From NCBI RefSeq assembly GCF_009796825.1, contig NZ_CP047030.1, positions 3,532,501-3,596,500 on the forward strand: a stretch of DNA of 64,000 nt, in the 5' to 3' direction. Shown piece by piece: positions 52,565 to 62,176 of the stretch (positions within the stretch are counted from its first letter, which is position 1; every line of letters starts with the position of its first letter). This DNA comes from Algibacter sp. L3A6 (GTDB lineage Bacteria; Bacteroidota; Bacteroidia; Flavobacteriales; Flavobacteriaceae). A model generated the notes under the pieces. The model made no database searches and was not told the origin of the DNA. It saw nothing but the letters and a program-made list of their open reading frames with translations. The position numbers and the translations under genes were made by a program.

Positions 52565-53410
52565 ATGAAATTTAATGTAAAAAGCTCCTTGTCTTATAAT
52601 GTAAATGGTCCCACAACATTTATTTTTAATATTCACGCTTTAAATACATCTAGTCAAACGGTTTTAGAAGAAAACTTAATGATAGATCCTGCTATTAATC
52701 ATGATGTTTTTACGGCTCATGATGGTCGATCTAAATTTATGAGATTAAAAATACAAGAACCGTGTAATTTTTCGATGTCATATTCTGCAATTGTAGACAT
52801 GAGTTATAAAATTATAGATGAAAGCAACTCTGAAAATTTAGTTTCTGTTGTGGAGTTAGATAGTTACATCGCTTCCTTTTTATATCCAAGCCGTTATTGT
52901 CAATCTGATAAGTTAATGAAGTTTTCCTTTAAGGAATTCGGACACTACGCAACTGTTTACGAGAGAGTTTTAGCAATAACCGACTGGATTTACAATAATA
53001 TTGAATACACTAGTGGTAGTACAGATTCTCAAACTTCGGCCATAGATACGGTTACGGAGCGTGTTGGTGTTTGCCGAGATTTTGCCCATTTAGGGATTGC
53101 ACTTTGTAGAGCTTTATCAATTCCGGCAAGATATTTTACAGGTTATGCGTATCAATTAAACCCGCCTGATTTTCATGCGTGTTTTGAGGCTTATATCGAT
53201 GGTGATTGGATTATATTCGATTCGACCAAATTAGTGGCTTTAAATGGACTAGTGAAAATTGCGAACGGTAGAGATGCCGCAGATTCTGCAGTGGCTAGTA
53301 TCTTTGGAAACGCAGTTGGTACTTCAATTACTGTGGATTGCCAAGTTATGGACGATAATTTTCAACCTTTTGTTTATGGCGGAAATCAAAAAGGTGTTTC
53401 TTTTCAATAG
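52565..53410 (+). CDS. transglutaminase-like cysteine protein
   Basis: The 281-residue cytoplasmic protein (no signal peptide) has a beta-rich N-domain (1-100) and a transglutaminase-type papain fold with an intact triad: Cys170 (RVGVCRDFAHLG), His204 (PPDFHACFEAY) and Asp219 (IIFDSTK). It is the same superfamily as the transglutaminase part of the protein at 2280-5612 but has no DUF2126. Such stand-alone copies are often encoded with the ATP-grasp/alpha-E system; here it lies 47 kb away. Single gene with its own terminator. Substrate unknown. Confidence 0.92.
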   Translation: MKFNVKSSLSYNVNGPTTFIFNIHALNTSSQTVLEENLMIDPAINHDVFTAHDGRSKFMRLKIQEPCNFSMSYSAIVDMSYKIIDESNSENLVSVVELDSYIASFLYPSRYCQSDKLMKFSFKEFGHYATVYERVLAITDWIYNNIEYTSGSTDSQTSAIDTVTERVGVCRDFAHLGIALCRALSIPARYFTGYAYQLNPPDFHACFEAYIDGDWIIFDSTKLVALNGLVKIANGRDAADSAVASIFGNAVGTSITVDCQVMDDNFQPFVYGGNQKGVSFQ

Positions 53411-53438
53411 AAACGTATTTCATAAAAATAATAAAATC

Positions 53439-53464
53439 CCTAAGTTTGCGCTTAGGTTTTTTTA
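53439..53464 (+). terminator. intrinsic terminator after the transglutaminase gene
   Basis: CCTAAG (53439-53444) pairs with CTTAGG (53451-53456), loop of 6 nt, followed by a run of seven or eight T. It lies 28 nt past the stop. Confidence 0.75.
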
Positions 53465-53572
53465 TGTGAAATTAAATTGAAAAACGTCTGAAATTATTTT
53501 TGACGATTTTTCTTTTTGTTCAGCATTAAACCTTTTAAAGATAGTTTAGTCAAACCCCAAAAAAATATAGTT

Positions 53573-54073
53573 ATGACAAAAAAGTGGATGCGTATAATAC
53601 ATCGTTATTTAGGATTTTTTTTAATCGGAGTAATGATTGTTTACTCATTAAGTGGTATTGTTTTAATTTTTAGAAATACCGACTTTTTAAAAAGTGAGAC
53701 CAAAGTAGAAAAAACAATAAAACCAAATTTAAATGGTGAAGCTATTGGTCGTGCTTTAAAAATAAAACGATTTAGAGCAGAAAAGACCGAAGGCGATTTA
53801 GTTTTGTTTAAAAATGGACAGTATAATAAAACTACTGGTTTAGCTGAATACACAAATAAGGAATTGCCATATGTGCTGAATAGAATGACGCATTTACACA
53901 AAGCCACATCGGCAGAACCTTTATTTTGGTTGAATGTGTTTTGTGGTGTGTCGCTTTTCTTTTTTGCAATATCATCATTTTGGATGTTTATGCCTAAAAC
54001 TAAAATCTTTAAAAAAGGCATGTATTTTACAGCTTTTGGTGTGGTATTAACCATAATTATGCTATTTATTTAA
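53573..54073 (+). CDS. PepSY-associated transmembrane protein
   Basis: A 166-residue protein with three transmembrane helices: one after MTKKWMRIIHRYLGFFLIG (about 8-30), two at about 115-160. IIHRYLG and RMTHLHKATSA are the usual PepSY-TM signature, and the histidines may hold a haem or metal. Such proteins are found next to iron-reductase and siderophore uptake genes. The frame is open to 53516 but the ATG at 53573 fits the family start. It is a lone gene here; thiamine pyrophosphokinase follows after 63 nt. Confidence 0.85.
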   Translation: MTKKWMRIIHRYLGFFLIGVMIVYSLSGIVLIFRNTDFLKSETKVEKTIKPNLNGEAIGRALKIKRFRAEKTEGDLVLFKNGQYNKTTGLAEYTNKELPYVLNRMTHLHKATSAEPLFWLNVFCGVSLFFFAISSFWMFMPKTKIFKKGMYFTAFGVVLTIIMLFI

Positions 54074-54136
54074 TACTGTATTTATTTAGAAAACATATAG
54101 AATTTTGTTTCCTATAACTTTCTTATTTTTGTTTAG

Positions 54137-54742
54137 ATGAATACAGAAAAAGTATGTTTGTTTTTAAACGGCGAACAACCAAAGTCTATTCCTGATTTAG
54201 AAAACTATAAAATGGTTTGTGCAACAGATGGCGCCTACAAGTTTTTAGAAGCAAATAATATTGTTCCTAATTTTATTAGTGGCGATTTTGATTCTATTGA
54301 AACTATTCCGGATGCTGTTGAAGTAATCCATACGCCAAATCAAGATTTTACAGATTTTGATAAAGTTTTGCAAATCCTTTCTGATAAAGGATTTAAAACG
54401 GTTCATGTTTTTGGCGCAAGTGGGAAGGAGCAGGATCACTTTTTAGGAAACCTACACACAGCACTGCAATGGAAAGCAAAGCTCGATTTAACTTTTTTTG
54501 ATAATCATGGCTATTACTTTTTAGCTGATAAATCTTCAGAAATTAAAAACTGTTTAGATAAAACGATATCATTAATTCCATTACCAGAAGCTACTGGTAT
54601 TGTAACTTTAGGTTTGCAATATGCTTTAAATAATGAAACCTTGGCTTTTGGAGACCGCATAGGTACTCGCAATAAGGCTGTAGAAAAAAATATTTCGATA
54701 ACTTTTAAAACGGGAAACTTGTTTTTATTTATCAACGATTAA
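54137..54742 (+). CDS. thiamine diphosphokinase
   Basis: The 201-residue enzyme transfers pyrophosphate from ATP to thiamine, making the cofactor thiamine diphosphate. Landmarks are KMVCATDGAYKFLEANNI, PNFISGDFDSIE and NQDFTDFDKVLQIL in the N-domain (catalytic Asp residues) and HVFGASGKEQDHFLGNLHT, with a beta-rich C-domain that binds thiamine. The start ATG at 54137 is close to the conserved N-terminus. Monocistronic. Confidence 0.94.
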   Translation: MNTEKVCLFLNGEQPKSIPDLENYKMVCATDGAYKFLEANNIVPNFISGDFDSIETIPDAVEVIHTPNQDFTDFDKVLQILSDKGFKTVHVFGASGKEQDHFLGNLHTALQWKAKLDLTFFDNHGYYFLADKSSEIKNCLDKTISLIPLPEATGIVTLGLQYALNNETLAFGDRIGTRNKAVEKNISITFKTGNLFLFIND

Positions 54743-54791
54743 AAAAAGTTTTTTATTAAAAATCAAACTTTCGAGATAGGTTTTAAAACAT

Positions 54792-54823
54792 AAAAAGCCG
54801 AGCAATTTTGCTCGGCTTTTTTT
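54792..54823. terminator. bidirectional intrinsic terminator
   Basis: AAAAAGCCGAGCAA (54792-54805) pairs perfectly with TTGCTCGGCTTTTT (54808-54821); the inner A-T pairs will open to make the loop. It lies 49 nt past the thiamine kinase gene and 23 nt past the stop of the convergent TonB receptor gene, so it can serve both. Confidence 0.9.
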
Positions 54824-54846
54824 ATGTAAGATATTTAAAATACTTT

Positions 54847-57537
54847 TTATAATTTAAAGTTTAATCTAGCAAAGGCATATGTACCATCAGATCCCATTTG
54901 TACAGAATCGGCTAAACCACCTTGATCTGTCCATCCATCAAATTGTGGAGTCGGGTAGGTGTTAAATAAGTTATTAGCACCAATACTCAACTTTAGTTTA
55001 TCCGAAATTTGGTAACCTAAGCTTAAATCTACAATTAAAGCAGCTTCATAAACATCGGTAGCTACAGGGAAAAGCGCATCTGCTTCAGCTTGTGTTGTTG
55101 GAGGAGAATCTACCCATTGAAAATCTTGAAGTGTTACTTCGCTAAATTGAGTTAAAGCTACAGAAGCATTGAATTTCTTGTTAGTATATCCAAGGTTTAA
55201 ACCAAATTTATAATCTGGAGCCGCAGCTTTTAAATAAGCTTGAGAAAATGGTCCGAAAAATGTAAACTCATTTAGAGCACCATTATGGATTTCTTTAATG
55301 GTTAAGTCATTTAAATTACCTATTAAATCTACTTGAATTTTACCTTCGTCACCTACACTAGTTCCGTAACCTAAAACAATATCTAAACCGTTGGTTCTAG
55401 TATCTACACCATTAGCGAAAAATTGTGCAGCATCTACATTTAAAGGTCCTAAAACGGTTTGGTCTGTAAAATTATCTGTTAAAATAATACGATCGTCAAC
55501 CGAAATAGAGTATGCATCAATAGTTGCTGTAAAGCCACCTTTTTTATAAGTAAACCCAATACTTGCGTTAAAAGCTTTTTCTTCATTTAATTGCCCAATG
55601 CCAAAAGCTTTGGTTACTGTACTATTATTAGCTGATAGTAAAGATGGTACTGAAGTTCCTGCAACAATATTGGTAAACTTTAAGTTATAATACAATTGAG
55701 CTAAAGATGGTGCTCTAAAACCTGTAGAAATAGAACCTCTTAAAGTGAAGTTATCAGTAACTTTCAATCTACTCGCTAATTTTCCGTTAAAGGTGCTTCC
55801 GAAGTCACTGTATTGTTCAAATCGTAAAGCTCCGGCAAGCATAAAAGCTTCGGAAACATTAAGCTCGGTATCAAAATAAATACCATAATTTGTTCTACTT
55901 CTGTCTACTTCGTTATCTGGACTGTAACCAGGGAAACCTTGTGAACTTCCCGATAACACATCGTTGTTAGAATCTGTTGCAACGGTTTGTAAAGCTGGGT
56001 TTGTAATTATCACGCCATTTTCATCATAAAGCCCATAAGATGCTTCTTCACCTGCAAAAATGCCAAAGTTTTCTGTTCTATATTCAAAACCAAAAGCTAA
56101 ACTTAATCCAGAAGCAACATCATCTAAATATTTATTAAAATCTAAACCTGTAGTGTTTTGAGATAAGTAATGTCCACCTGCATCAAAATCTGTAGGTGAC
56201 AAATCTTGCATAGACGCATTATTACTGTCCTTTATATAGTAGTGGAAAAAGTTTCTTCCGAAGGTATTATTGAAATCTACATTCCAACCATTTTCCATTT
56301 CATGTCTTACACCAACCGAAACCGAAACATCGGTAATGTTAGAGGTAATTCTAGGTGTAAATCCGTTAGGGTATAAGCTAGGTACCGATCTGTTATCCCC
56401 ATTTGCAAAACTATCTCTAGAAAAAGCATAAGCGTCGGTATCTCTATAGTTTCTACCACCAAAAGCATAAATTTCGGTATTATCATTAATAGGTAAAGCC
56501 GAGTTAATCATGAAGTTAAAACCATCAACACCAGCACTACCATATCCTTGACGCCAAGAAAAACCTGGTCTCAATGTGTTTTGTCTCGATAAAAATTCTG
56601 TTGTAAAATTCATGTAACCACCGGCATCGTTTAAAGATACACCGTAATTAGCATCAATTTTTACAGTTTCTCCGTCCCAACTTTTACTTTTACCATCTAA
56701 ACGATTTTCACCTTCAACATTACTTAAGGTTTCGCCCGTAGCAGCTTCCCAACCGTCACCAATAGCTGTGCTATACGCGCCGTAAGTAATACCACCAGTA
56801 AAGCCATCGGTATTATCTTTTAATACAATATTTATTACACCAGCAATCGCATCCGATCCGTATTGTGCCGAAGCACCATCTCTTAAAACCTCAATGCGTT
56901 TAATGGCATTTGCAGGAATAGCGTTTAAATCCGTTCCAGAATTTCCTCTACCACGAGTTCCAAAAATATTTACCAAACTCGATTGGTGTCTTCGTTTTCC
57001 GTTAATTAAAACTAAAGTTTGATCAGGACCTAAACCACGTAAAGATGCAGGAACAATGTGGTCGGCACCATCAGAACCCGATTGTTTACTGGCGTTGAAA
57101 GAAGGCGCTGCATATTGCAAAATTTCGTTTACTTCAACTTTTCCAGTGTTAGAAGCAATATCTGCAACATTAATAACATCTACCGGAACAGCTGTATCTA
57201 TGGCTGTTCGTTTTGGACTACGAGAGCCTACAAGCATCACTTCATCTAAGCTAACGCCATCATCTAGGGTTACATTAAATGTTGAGCGGTTGTTTACGGC
57301 TATTTCTTTGGAATCGTAACCAACATAGCTAAAAACTAGTGTTGAGTTACCATTTGCCGAAATACTGAAGTTTCCATCAAAATCAGAAATAGCACCATTT
57401 GTTGTTCCTTTTTCCACAACGTTTACTCCAGCAATTGGCATTCCCGATGCATCGGAAATATTACCTTTGACGACCTGTTGTGCATACGAAAACATAAAGC
57501 TCCCTAAGCACAGTATTAACGTGTAAAGTTTTTTCAT
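54847..57537 (-). CDS. TonB-dependent receptor with CarboxypepD-like N-domain
   Basis: The 896-residue outer-membrane receptor has a signal peptide (1-19), a carboxypeptidase-regulatory-like domain (about 22-90; VKGNISDASGMPIAGVNVVE), a plug (about 105-245; ASLRGLGPDQTLVLINGKRRH, GASAQYGSDAIAGVINIVL) and a barrel ending YAFARLNFKL. There is no SusD-like partner next to it, so it is not a typical SusCD glycan importer. The ligand cannot be named; the plug type is that of receptors for small compounds or siderophores. Confidence 0.92.
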   Translation of the reverse strand: MKKLYTLILCLGSFMFSYAQQVVKGNISDASGMPIAGVNVVEKGTTNGAISDFDGNFSISANGNSTLVFSYVGYDSKEIAVNNRSTFNVTLDDGVSLDEVMLVGSRSPKRTAIDTAVPVDVINVADIASNTGKVEVNEILQYAAPSFNASKQSGSDGADHIVPASLRGLGPDQTLVLINGKRRHQSSLVNIFGTRGRGNSGTDLNAIPANAIKRIEVLRDGASAQYGSDAIAGVINIVLKDNTDGFTGGITYGAYSTAIGDGWEAATGETLSNVEGENRLDGKSKSWDGETVKIDANYGVSLNDAGGYMNFTTEFLSRQNTLRPGFSWRQGYGSAGVDGFNFMINSALPINDNTEIYAFGGRNYRDTDAYAFSRDSFANGDNRSVPSLYPNGFTPRITSNITDVSVSVGVRHEMENGWNVDFNNTFGRNFFHYYIKDSNNASMQDLSPTDFDAGGHYLSQNTTGLDFNKYLDDVASGLSLAFGFEYRTENFGIFAGEEASYGLYDENGVIITNPALQTVATDSNNDVLSGSSQGFPGYSPDNEVDRSRTNYGIYFDTELNVSEAFMLAGALRFEQYSDFGSTFNGKLASRLKVTDNFTLRGSISTGFRAPSLAQLYYNLKFTNIVAGTSVPSLLSANNSTVTKAFGIGQLNEEKAFNASIGFTYKKGGFTATIDAYSISVDDRIILTDNFTDQTVLGPLNVDAAQFFANGVDTRTNGLDIVLGYGTSVGDEGKIQVDLIGNLNDLTIKEIHNGALNEFTFFGPFSQAYLKAAAPDYKFGLNLGYTNKKFNASVALTQFSEVTLQDFQWVDSPPTTQAEADALFPVATDVYEAALIVDLSLGYQISDKLKLSIGANNLFNTYPTPQFDGWTDQGGLADSVQMGSDGTYAFARLNFKL

Positions 57538-57713
57538 AATTTAATTAATTTTGTTTTTGAGTTATTTAAAGCTAATATATGTTAAAATTACATTAAAACC
57601 ATTTGATTTTCGCTTAAAAACGTGCTGAATATGCTGTTAAAGTTTGTTTTTGTTGAATTATTTGTAATCCATTCTCTTTGAAAATAAATAATAGAAATAC
57701 TCTCAATATACCC

Positions 57714-57721
57714 TATATTTG
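57714..57721 (+). promoter_or_regulatory. candidate -7 box (TATATTTG) for ychF
   Basis: TATATTTG, a full match to TAnnTTTG, 53 nt ahead of the ychF ATG. The -33 element is not clear. Confidence 0.4.
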
Positions 57722-57774
57722 CACTCGAAAAATATAGGTTCCCACGTTACGGGAATAATAAAATACATATTTCA

Positions 57775-58869
57775 ATGAAAGCAGGCATCGTAGGATTACC
57801 AAACGTAGGGAAATCGACTTTATTTAATTGTTTATCTAATGCAAAAGCGCAAAGTGCAAACTTCCCGTTTTGTACAATCGAACCTAATATTGGTGTGGTA
57901 AATGTGCCAGATCCACGTTTAGAAAAGTTAGAAGAATTAGTAAACCCAGAGCGTGTACAACCCGCAACTGTAGAAATAGTTGATATTGCAGGTTTAGTAA
58001 AAGGGGCTAGTAAAGGAGAAGGTTTAGGAAATCAGTTTTTAGCCAATATTCGTGAAACCGATGCTATTCTTCATGTTTTACGTTGTTTTGATAACGATAA
58101 TATTATACATGTCGATGGTAATGTAAATCCTATTCGTGATAAGGAAACTATCGATATGGAGCTTCAACTTAAAGATTTAGAAACGGTTGATAAAAAGCTT
58201 GATAAAGTAAAACGTGCTGCTAAAACAGGAAATAAAGACGCTCAAAAAGAGGAAGCTGTTTTGTTAAAAATTAAAGCCGCGTTAGAATCAGGAGTATCTG
58301 TTCGCGCTTTAGAATTTTCTGAAGAAGATGATATTGAATTCGTAAAACCATCGCAATTTATTACAGATAAGCCAGTAATGTATGTTTGTAACGTAGATGA
58401 AGGTTCTGCTGTTTCTGGTAACGCTTATGTAGAGTTAGTGCGTGAGACGGTTAAAGATGAAAACGCAGAAGTTTTAGTTTTAGCTGTTGGTACGGAAGCT
58501 GATATTAATGAATTAGACGATTATGAAGAGCGTCAAATGTTTTTAGCAGATATTGGTTTAGAAGAAGCAGGAGCGGCTAAATTAATTCGTTCGGCTTATA
58601 AGTTATTAAACCAACAAACTTATTTTACAGCAGGTGTAAAAGAGGTTCGTGCTTGGACGGTTGATATAGGTGCTACGGCTCCGCAAGCGGCAGGTGTAAT
58701 TCATACCGATTTTGAAAAAGGATTTATTCGTGCTGAAGTTATCGGTTATGAGGATTTTGCAAGTTATGGTAGCGAAGCTAAAGTAAAAGAAGCAGGTAAA
58801 ATGCGTGTTGAAGGTAAAAACTACATTGTTAAAGATGGTGATGTTATGCATTTCTTATTCAACGTATAA
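57775..58869 (+). CDS. ychF: ribosome-associated ATPase YchF (Obg family)
   Basis: The 364-residue protein has GLPNVGKSTLFN (P-loop), NFPFCTIEPNIGV (switch I region), DIAGLVKGASKGEGLGNQF (G3) and the NVDEG motif that gives ATP rather than GTP preference in YchF. A TGS domain follows (about 275-364; WTVDIGATAPQAAGVIHTDFE). The protein binds ribosomes and is linked to stress and redox response. It has a terminator after it and a promoter-like box before it, so it is monocistronic. Confidence 0.97.
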   Translation: MKAGIVGLPNVGKSTLFNCLSNAKAQSANFPFCTIEPNIGVVNVPDPRLEKLEELVNPERVQPATVEIVDIAGLVKGASKGEGLGNQFLANIRETDAILHVLRCFDNDNIIHVDGNVNPIRDKETIDMELQLKDLETVDKKLDKVKRAAKTGNKDAQKEEAVLLKIKAALESGVSVRALEFSEEDDIEFVKPSQFITDKPVMYVCNVDEGSAVSGNAYVELVRETVKDENAEVLVLAVGTEADINELDDYEERQMFLADIGLEEAGAAKLIRSAYKLLNQQTYFTAGVKEVRAWTVDIGATAPQAAGVIHTDFEKGFIRAEVIGYEDFASYGSEAKVKEAGKMRVEGKNYIVKDGDVMHFLFNV

Positions 58870-58889
58870 CATATAATAGATTACATTTT

Positions 58890-58928
58890 AAAAACTTCAT
58901 TTCTATATCTTAGGAATGAAGTTTTTTT
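58890..58928 (+). terminator. intrinsic terminator after ychF
   Basis: AAAAACTTCATTTCTA (58890-58905) pairs with TAGGAATGAAGTTTTT (58911-58926), with one G-U, then further T residues. It is 21 nt past the stop. The rest of the gap to 59152 holds no gene. Confidence 0.8.
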
Positions 58929-59152
58929 ATGCCTAAAGATGAAGTTGTTAATTGAAAACGGAGGTGTTAAGTATGTAGGCTTTAATAAGCAAATTAGCTC
59001 TAAAACCCTGATACGAATTTCGAAGTAAAATTGAATAAAATAACAATTAAAGAGATATCTTTACCTAAATATGTTGCAGAAAATCTAATTTGAACGTCGT
59101 AATTATGTCTTTTTTTGAATTATTATCAATACTAGAATTCTAAATTCGTGCT

Positions 59153-60058
59153 ATGCAAACAACAAAAAAGTTTTGGTCGGGTATCGCTATTGGTGTTTTA
59201 GGAATTGTCCTCTTTTCTTCAAAAGCCGTTATGGTGAAATTAGCTTATAAATATCAAGTCGATGCTATAAGTGTTTTACTGTTGCGTATGCTATTTTCTT
59301 TTCCGTTTTATGTTGTAATAGTTATTATTTATAGAAATAAAGTAGAAGGTGCAATTCTTAGGAACAAAGATTACGCTTGGGTAGTTTTCTTTGGTTTTGT
59401 GGGCTATTATTTAGCAAGTTATTTCGATTTTGTTGGTTTAACGTATATAAAGGCGAGCTTAGAGCGTATTATTTTATTTTTATACCCAACTATCGTTATT
59501 CTGTTAAACCGCATCTTTTTAAAGCAGACAATCTCTAAAATACAAACCATTGCTATTGGCCTGACTTATGTTGGAATTATTATTGCTTTTTCTGATGAAG
59601 TGAACGTCTCAGGGATCGATGCTTATTTGGGTGGTTTCTTTATATTATTGAGTGCTATAACTTATGCCTCGTATTTAGTGGGTAGCGGTTGGTTAATACC
59701 TAAGTTTGGTGTTATTAAATTTACCGCTTATGCCATGTTGGTGTCTTGTTTTTGTGTGTTTATTCATTATGGATTTATTGGTAAAATGGACTTATTTGGC
59801 TTTACTTGGGAGGTTTATTTGCTAGGTTTCCTAATAGCTGTTTTTGCAACGGTAATTCCTTCATTTTTAGTGTCGTTATCAATAAAAATGATAAGTTCGT
59901 CCAACTTTGCCATTGTGGCTGGTATTGGTCCAATTTCAACCATAATATTAGCATCCATCTTTTTAAACGAGTCGCTCACTTTGCTTCAGTTTTTTGGAGC
60001 GTTAATAGTTATTGGCGGTATTGTGTTTATGTCGATAAAAAGCAGGAAAAAAGACTAA
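59153..60058 (+). CDS. EamA (DMT) family permease
   Basis: The 301-residue protein has ten transmembrane helices in two EamA halves (about 5-145 and 155-298); LLRMLFSFPFYVVIVIIY and YLASYFDFVGLTYIKASLER in the first, AIVAGIGPISTIILASIFL and FFGALIVIGGIVFMSI in the second. Family members export metabolites or amino acids by unknown coupling. There is no neighbour to suggest a substrate. The start at ATG 59153 is the first ATG in frame. Confidence 0.92.
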   Translation: MQTTKKFWSGIAIGVLGIVLFSSKAVMVKLAYKYQVDAISVLLLRMLFSFPFYVVIVIIYRNKVEGAILRNKDYAWVVFFGFVGYYLASYFDFVGLTYIKASLERIILFLYPTIVILLNRIFLKQTISKIQTIAIGLTYVGIIIAFSDEVNVSGIDAYLGGFFILLSAITYASYLVGSGWLIPKFGVIKFTAYAMLVSCFCVFIHYGFIGKMDLFGFTWEVYLLGFLIAVFATVIPSFLVSLSIKMISSSNFAIVAGIGPISTIILASIFLNESLTLLQFFGALIVIGGIVFMSIKSRKKD

Positions 60059-60175
60059 AAACAGTGTTTAAATAATAAAAACACTCTATTGTTCATTACT
60101 TTGCTTGCTTGCTATTTTATTTTTTATTTACTTGTGCTATCTTAGCTTTTTAAATCCCAAAATCACGAAATCTTA

Positions 60176-62029
60176 ATGGCAGAAGAATCTAACTATACCG
60201 AAGATAATATACGCTCACTCGACTGGAAGGAACATATTAGAATGCGTCCGGGTATGTATATTGGAAAGCTTGGTGATGGTAGTTCGCCAGACGATGGTGT
60301 TTATATTCTTCTAAAAGAAGTTTTGGATAACTCTATCGATGAGTTTGTAATGGGAGCGGGAAAAACCATTGAAATTTCTATACAAGGTGTAAAAGTTACG
60401 GTTCGCGATTACGGTCGTGGAATTCCTTTAGGAAAAGTAGTCGATGTGGTTTCCAAAATGAATACCGGTGGGAAATACGATTCTAAGGCTTTCAAAAAAT
60501 CGGTAGGTTTAAATGGAGTAGGTACCAAGGCTGTTAATGCTTTATCTTCCTTTTTTAGGGTAGAATCTACACGTGATAATAAAAGCGCTTCCGCGGAATT
60601 TTCTCAGGGAAACCTAACAAACGAGGAGTTCTTAGAAGAAACATCGCGTCGTAAAGGAACCAAAGTATCTTTTATTCCTGATGAAATTATCTTCAAAAAA
60701 TATAAGTATCGTAACGAGTATATCGTTAAAATGCTTAAAAACTATGTGTACCTAAACCCAGGTTTAACTATAGTTTTTAACGGTGAAAAGTATTTCAGTG
60801 AAAACGGATTAAAAGATTTATTAGCCGAAAAAATAAACGAATCAGATTTGTTATATCCTATCATTCATCTTCGTGGTGATGATATTGAAGTTGCGCTTAC
60901 ACACAGTAAAACGCAGTATAGTGAAGAATATAATAGTTTTGTAAACGGACAGAATACCACGCAGGGTGGAACGCATTTAACGGCCTTTCGTGAAGCTTTG
61001 GTAAAAACCATTCGTGAATTTTATGGTAAAAATTATGATGCTTCAGATGTTAGAAAATCTGTAGTTTCGGCCATTGCCATTAAGGTTATGGAACCGGTAT
61101 TTGAGAGTCAGACAAAAACTAAATTAGGTTCTACAGATATGGGAGGCGAGTTGCCAACCGTTAGAACTTATATTAATGATTTTCTAAAAAAATATTTAGA
61201 TAACTATTTACATAAAAACCCAGATACAGCCGATAAAATTCAACGTAAAATTCTGCAAGCAGAACGTGAACGTAAAGAGTTATCGGGTATTCGTAAACTG
61301 GCTAAAGATCGTGCTAAAAAAGCCAGTCTTCATAATAAAAAATTACGCGATTGTCGTGTGCATTTTGGCGATACTAAAAACGTAAGAAATTTAGAGAGTA
61401 CCTTATTTATCACCGAGGGAGATTCTGCATCGGGTAGTATTACCAAATCTCGAGATGTAAATACACAAGCCGTTTTTAGTCTAAAAGGAAAGCCTTTAAA
61501 TTGTTACGGATTAACCAAAAAAATAGTTTATGAAAACGAAGAGTTTAATTTACTGCAAGCCGCATTAAATATAGAAGAAAGCTTAGAAGATTTACGTTAT
61601 AACAATGTTGTAATTGCAACAGATGCCGATGTCGATGGTATGCATATTCGGTTATTGTTAATCACATTTTTTCTTCAGTTTTTTCCAGAAGTTATAAAAG
61701 AAGGTCATCTTTATATATTACAAACACCATTGTTTCGTGTAAGAAATAAGAAAGAAACAATCTATTGTTATTCTGAAGATGAGCGCCGTAGTGCTATCGA
61801 GAAGTTGAAACCAAAACCAGAAATCACCCGATTTAAAGGTTTAGGTGAGATTTCTCCAGATGAGTTTAAACATTTTATCGGTGAGGATATTCGTTTAGAC
61901 CCAATTATGCTAGATGATAACATGTCTATTGAAGATTTATTATCCTTTTATATGGGGAAAAACACACCAACACGACAAGAATTTATTATAGATAACTTAA
62001 AGGTAGAGTTAGATTTAATCGACGAATAA
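60176..62029 (+). CDS. parE: DNA topoisomerase IV subunit B
   Basis: The 617-residue ATPase subunit of topoisomerase IV, which separates linked daughter chromosomes. The GHKL ATP site has KEVLDNSIDEF, DYGRGIP and GLNGVGTKAVNAL; the TOPRIM domain has LFITEGDSASGS and ATDADVDGMHIR. It is ParE rather than GyrB because of its length, the lack of the GyrB insert and its being two genes upstream of parC. Its own gap before the ATG is 117 nt from the permease. Confidence 0.97.
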   Translation: MAEESNYTEDNIRSLDWKEHIRMRPGMYIGKLGDGSSPDDGVYILLKEVLDNSIDEFVMGAGKTIEISIQGVKVTVRDYGRGIPLGKVVDVVSKMNTGGKYDSKAFKKSVGLNGVGTKAVNALSSFFRVESTRDNKSASAEFSQGNLTNEEFLEETSRRKGTKVSFIPDEIIFKKYKYRNEYIVKMLKNYVYLNPGLTIVFNGEKYFSENGLKDLLAEKINESDLLYPIIHLRGDDIEVALTHSKTQYSEEYNSFVNGQNTTQGGTHLTAFREALVKTIREFYGKNYDASDVRKSVVSAIAIKVMEPVFESQTKTKLGSTDMGGELPTVRTYINDFLKKYLDNYLHKNPDTADKIQRKILQAERERKELSGIRKLAKDRAKKASLHNKKLRDCRVHFGDTKNVRNLESTLFITEGDSASGSITKSRDVNTQAVFSLKGKPLNCYGLTKKIVYENEEFNLLQAALNIEESLEDLRYNNVVIATDADVDGMHIRLLLITFFLQFFPEVIKEGHLYILQTPLFRVRNKKETIYCYSEDERRSAIEKLKPKPEITRFKGLGEISPDEFKHFIGEDIRLDPIMLDDNMSIEDLLSFYMGKNTPTRQEFIIDNLKVELDLIDE

Positions 62030-62082
62030 CAAATTTACATTATCAAATAAAGAATTTTATGTATTTAAATTTAAATATTTCG

Positions 62083-62090
62083 TAATTTTG
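62083..62090 (+). promoter_or_regulatory. candidate -7 box (TAATTTTG) for the small gene and parC
   Basis: TAATTTTG is a full match to TAnnTTTG, 54 nt after the parE stop and 87 nt ahead of the small gene. It would let the small gene and parC be expressed apart from parE. No clear -33 box. Confidence 0.4.
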
Positions 62091-62121
62091 TAGCGAAAAA
62101 TTGAAATTAAAACATAATTAT

Positions 62122-62160
62122 CTTGTTTTCAGCTTATTTAGATTGAAATCTGAAAGCAAG
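62122..62160 (+). promoter_or_regulatory. leader hairpin before the 45-codon gene
   Basis: CTTGTTTTCAG (62122-62132) pairs with CTGAAAGCAAG (62150-62160), 11 bp with one G-U, loop of 17 nt. It ends 16 nt before the ATG at 62177 and is not followed by a T tract. It may control translation of the small gene or process the parE-parC transcript. Confidence 0.5.
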
Positions 62161-62176
62161 AATAAAAACCTTTATC

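Noticed and set aside
53516..53572. N-terminal extension of the PepSY-type protein
   Set aside because: The extension begins with a non-ATG codon in A/T-rich leader DNA, while ATG 53573 gives the family start ahead of helix 1.
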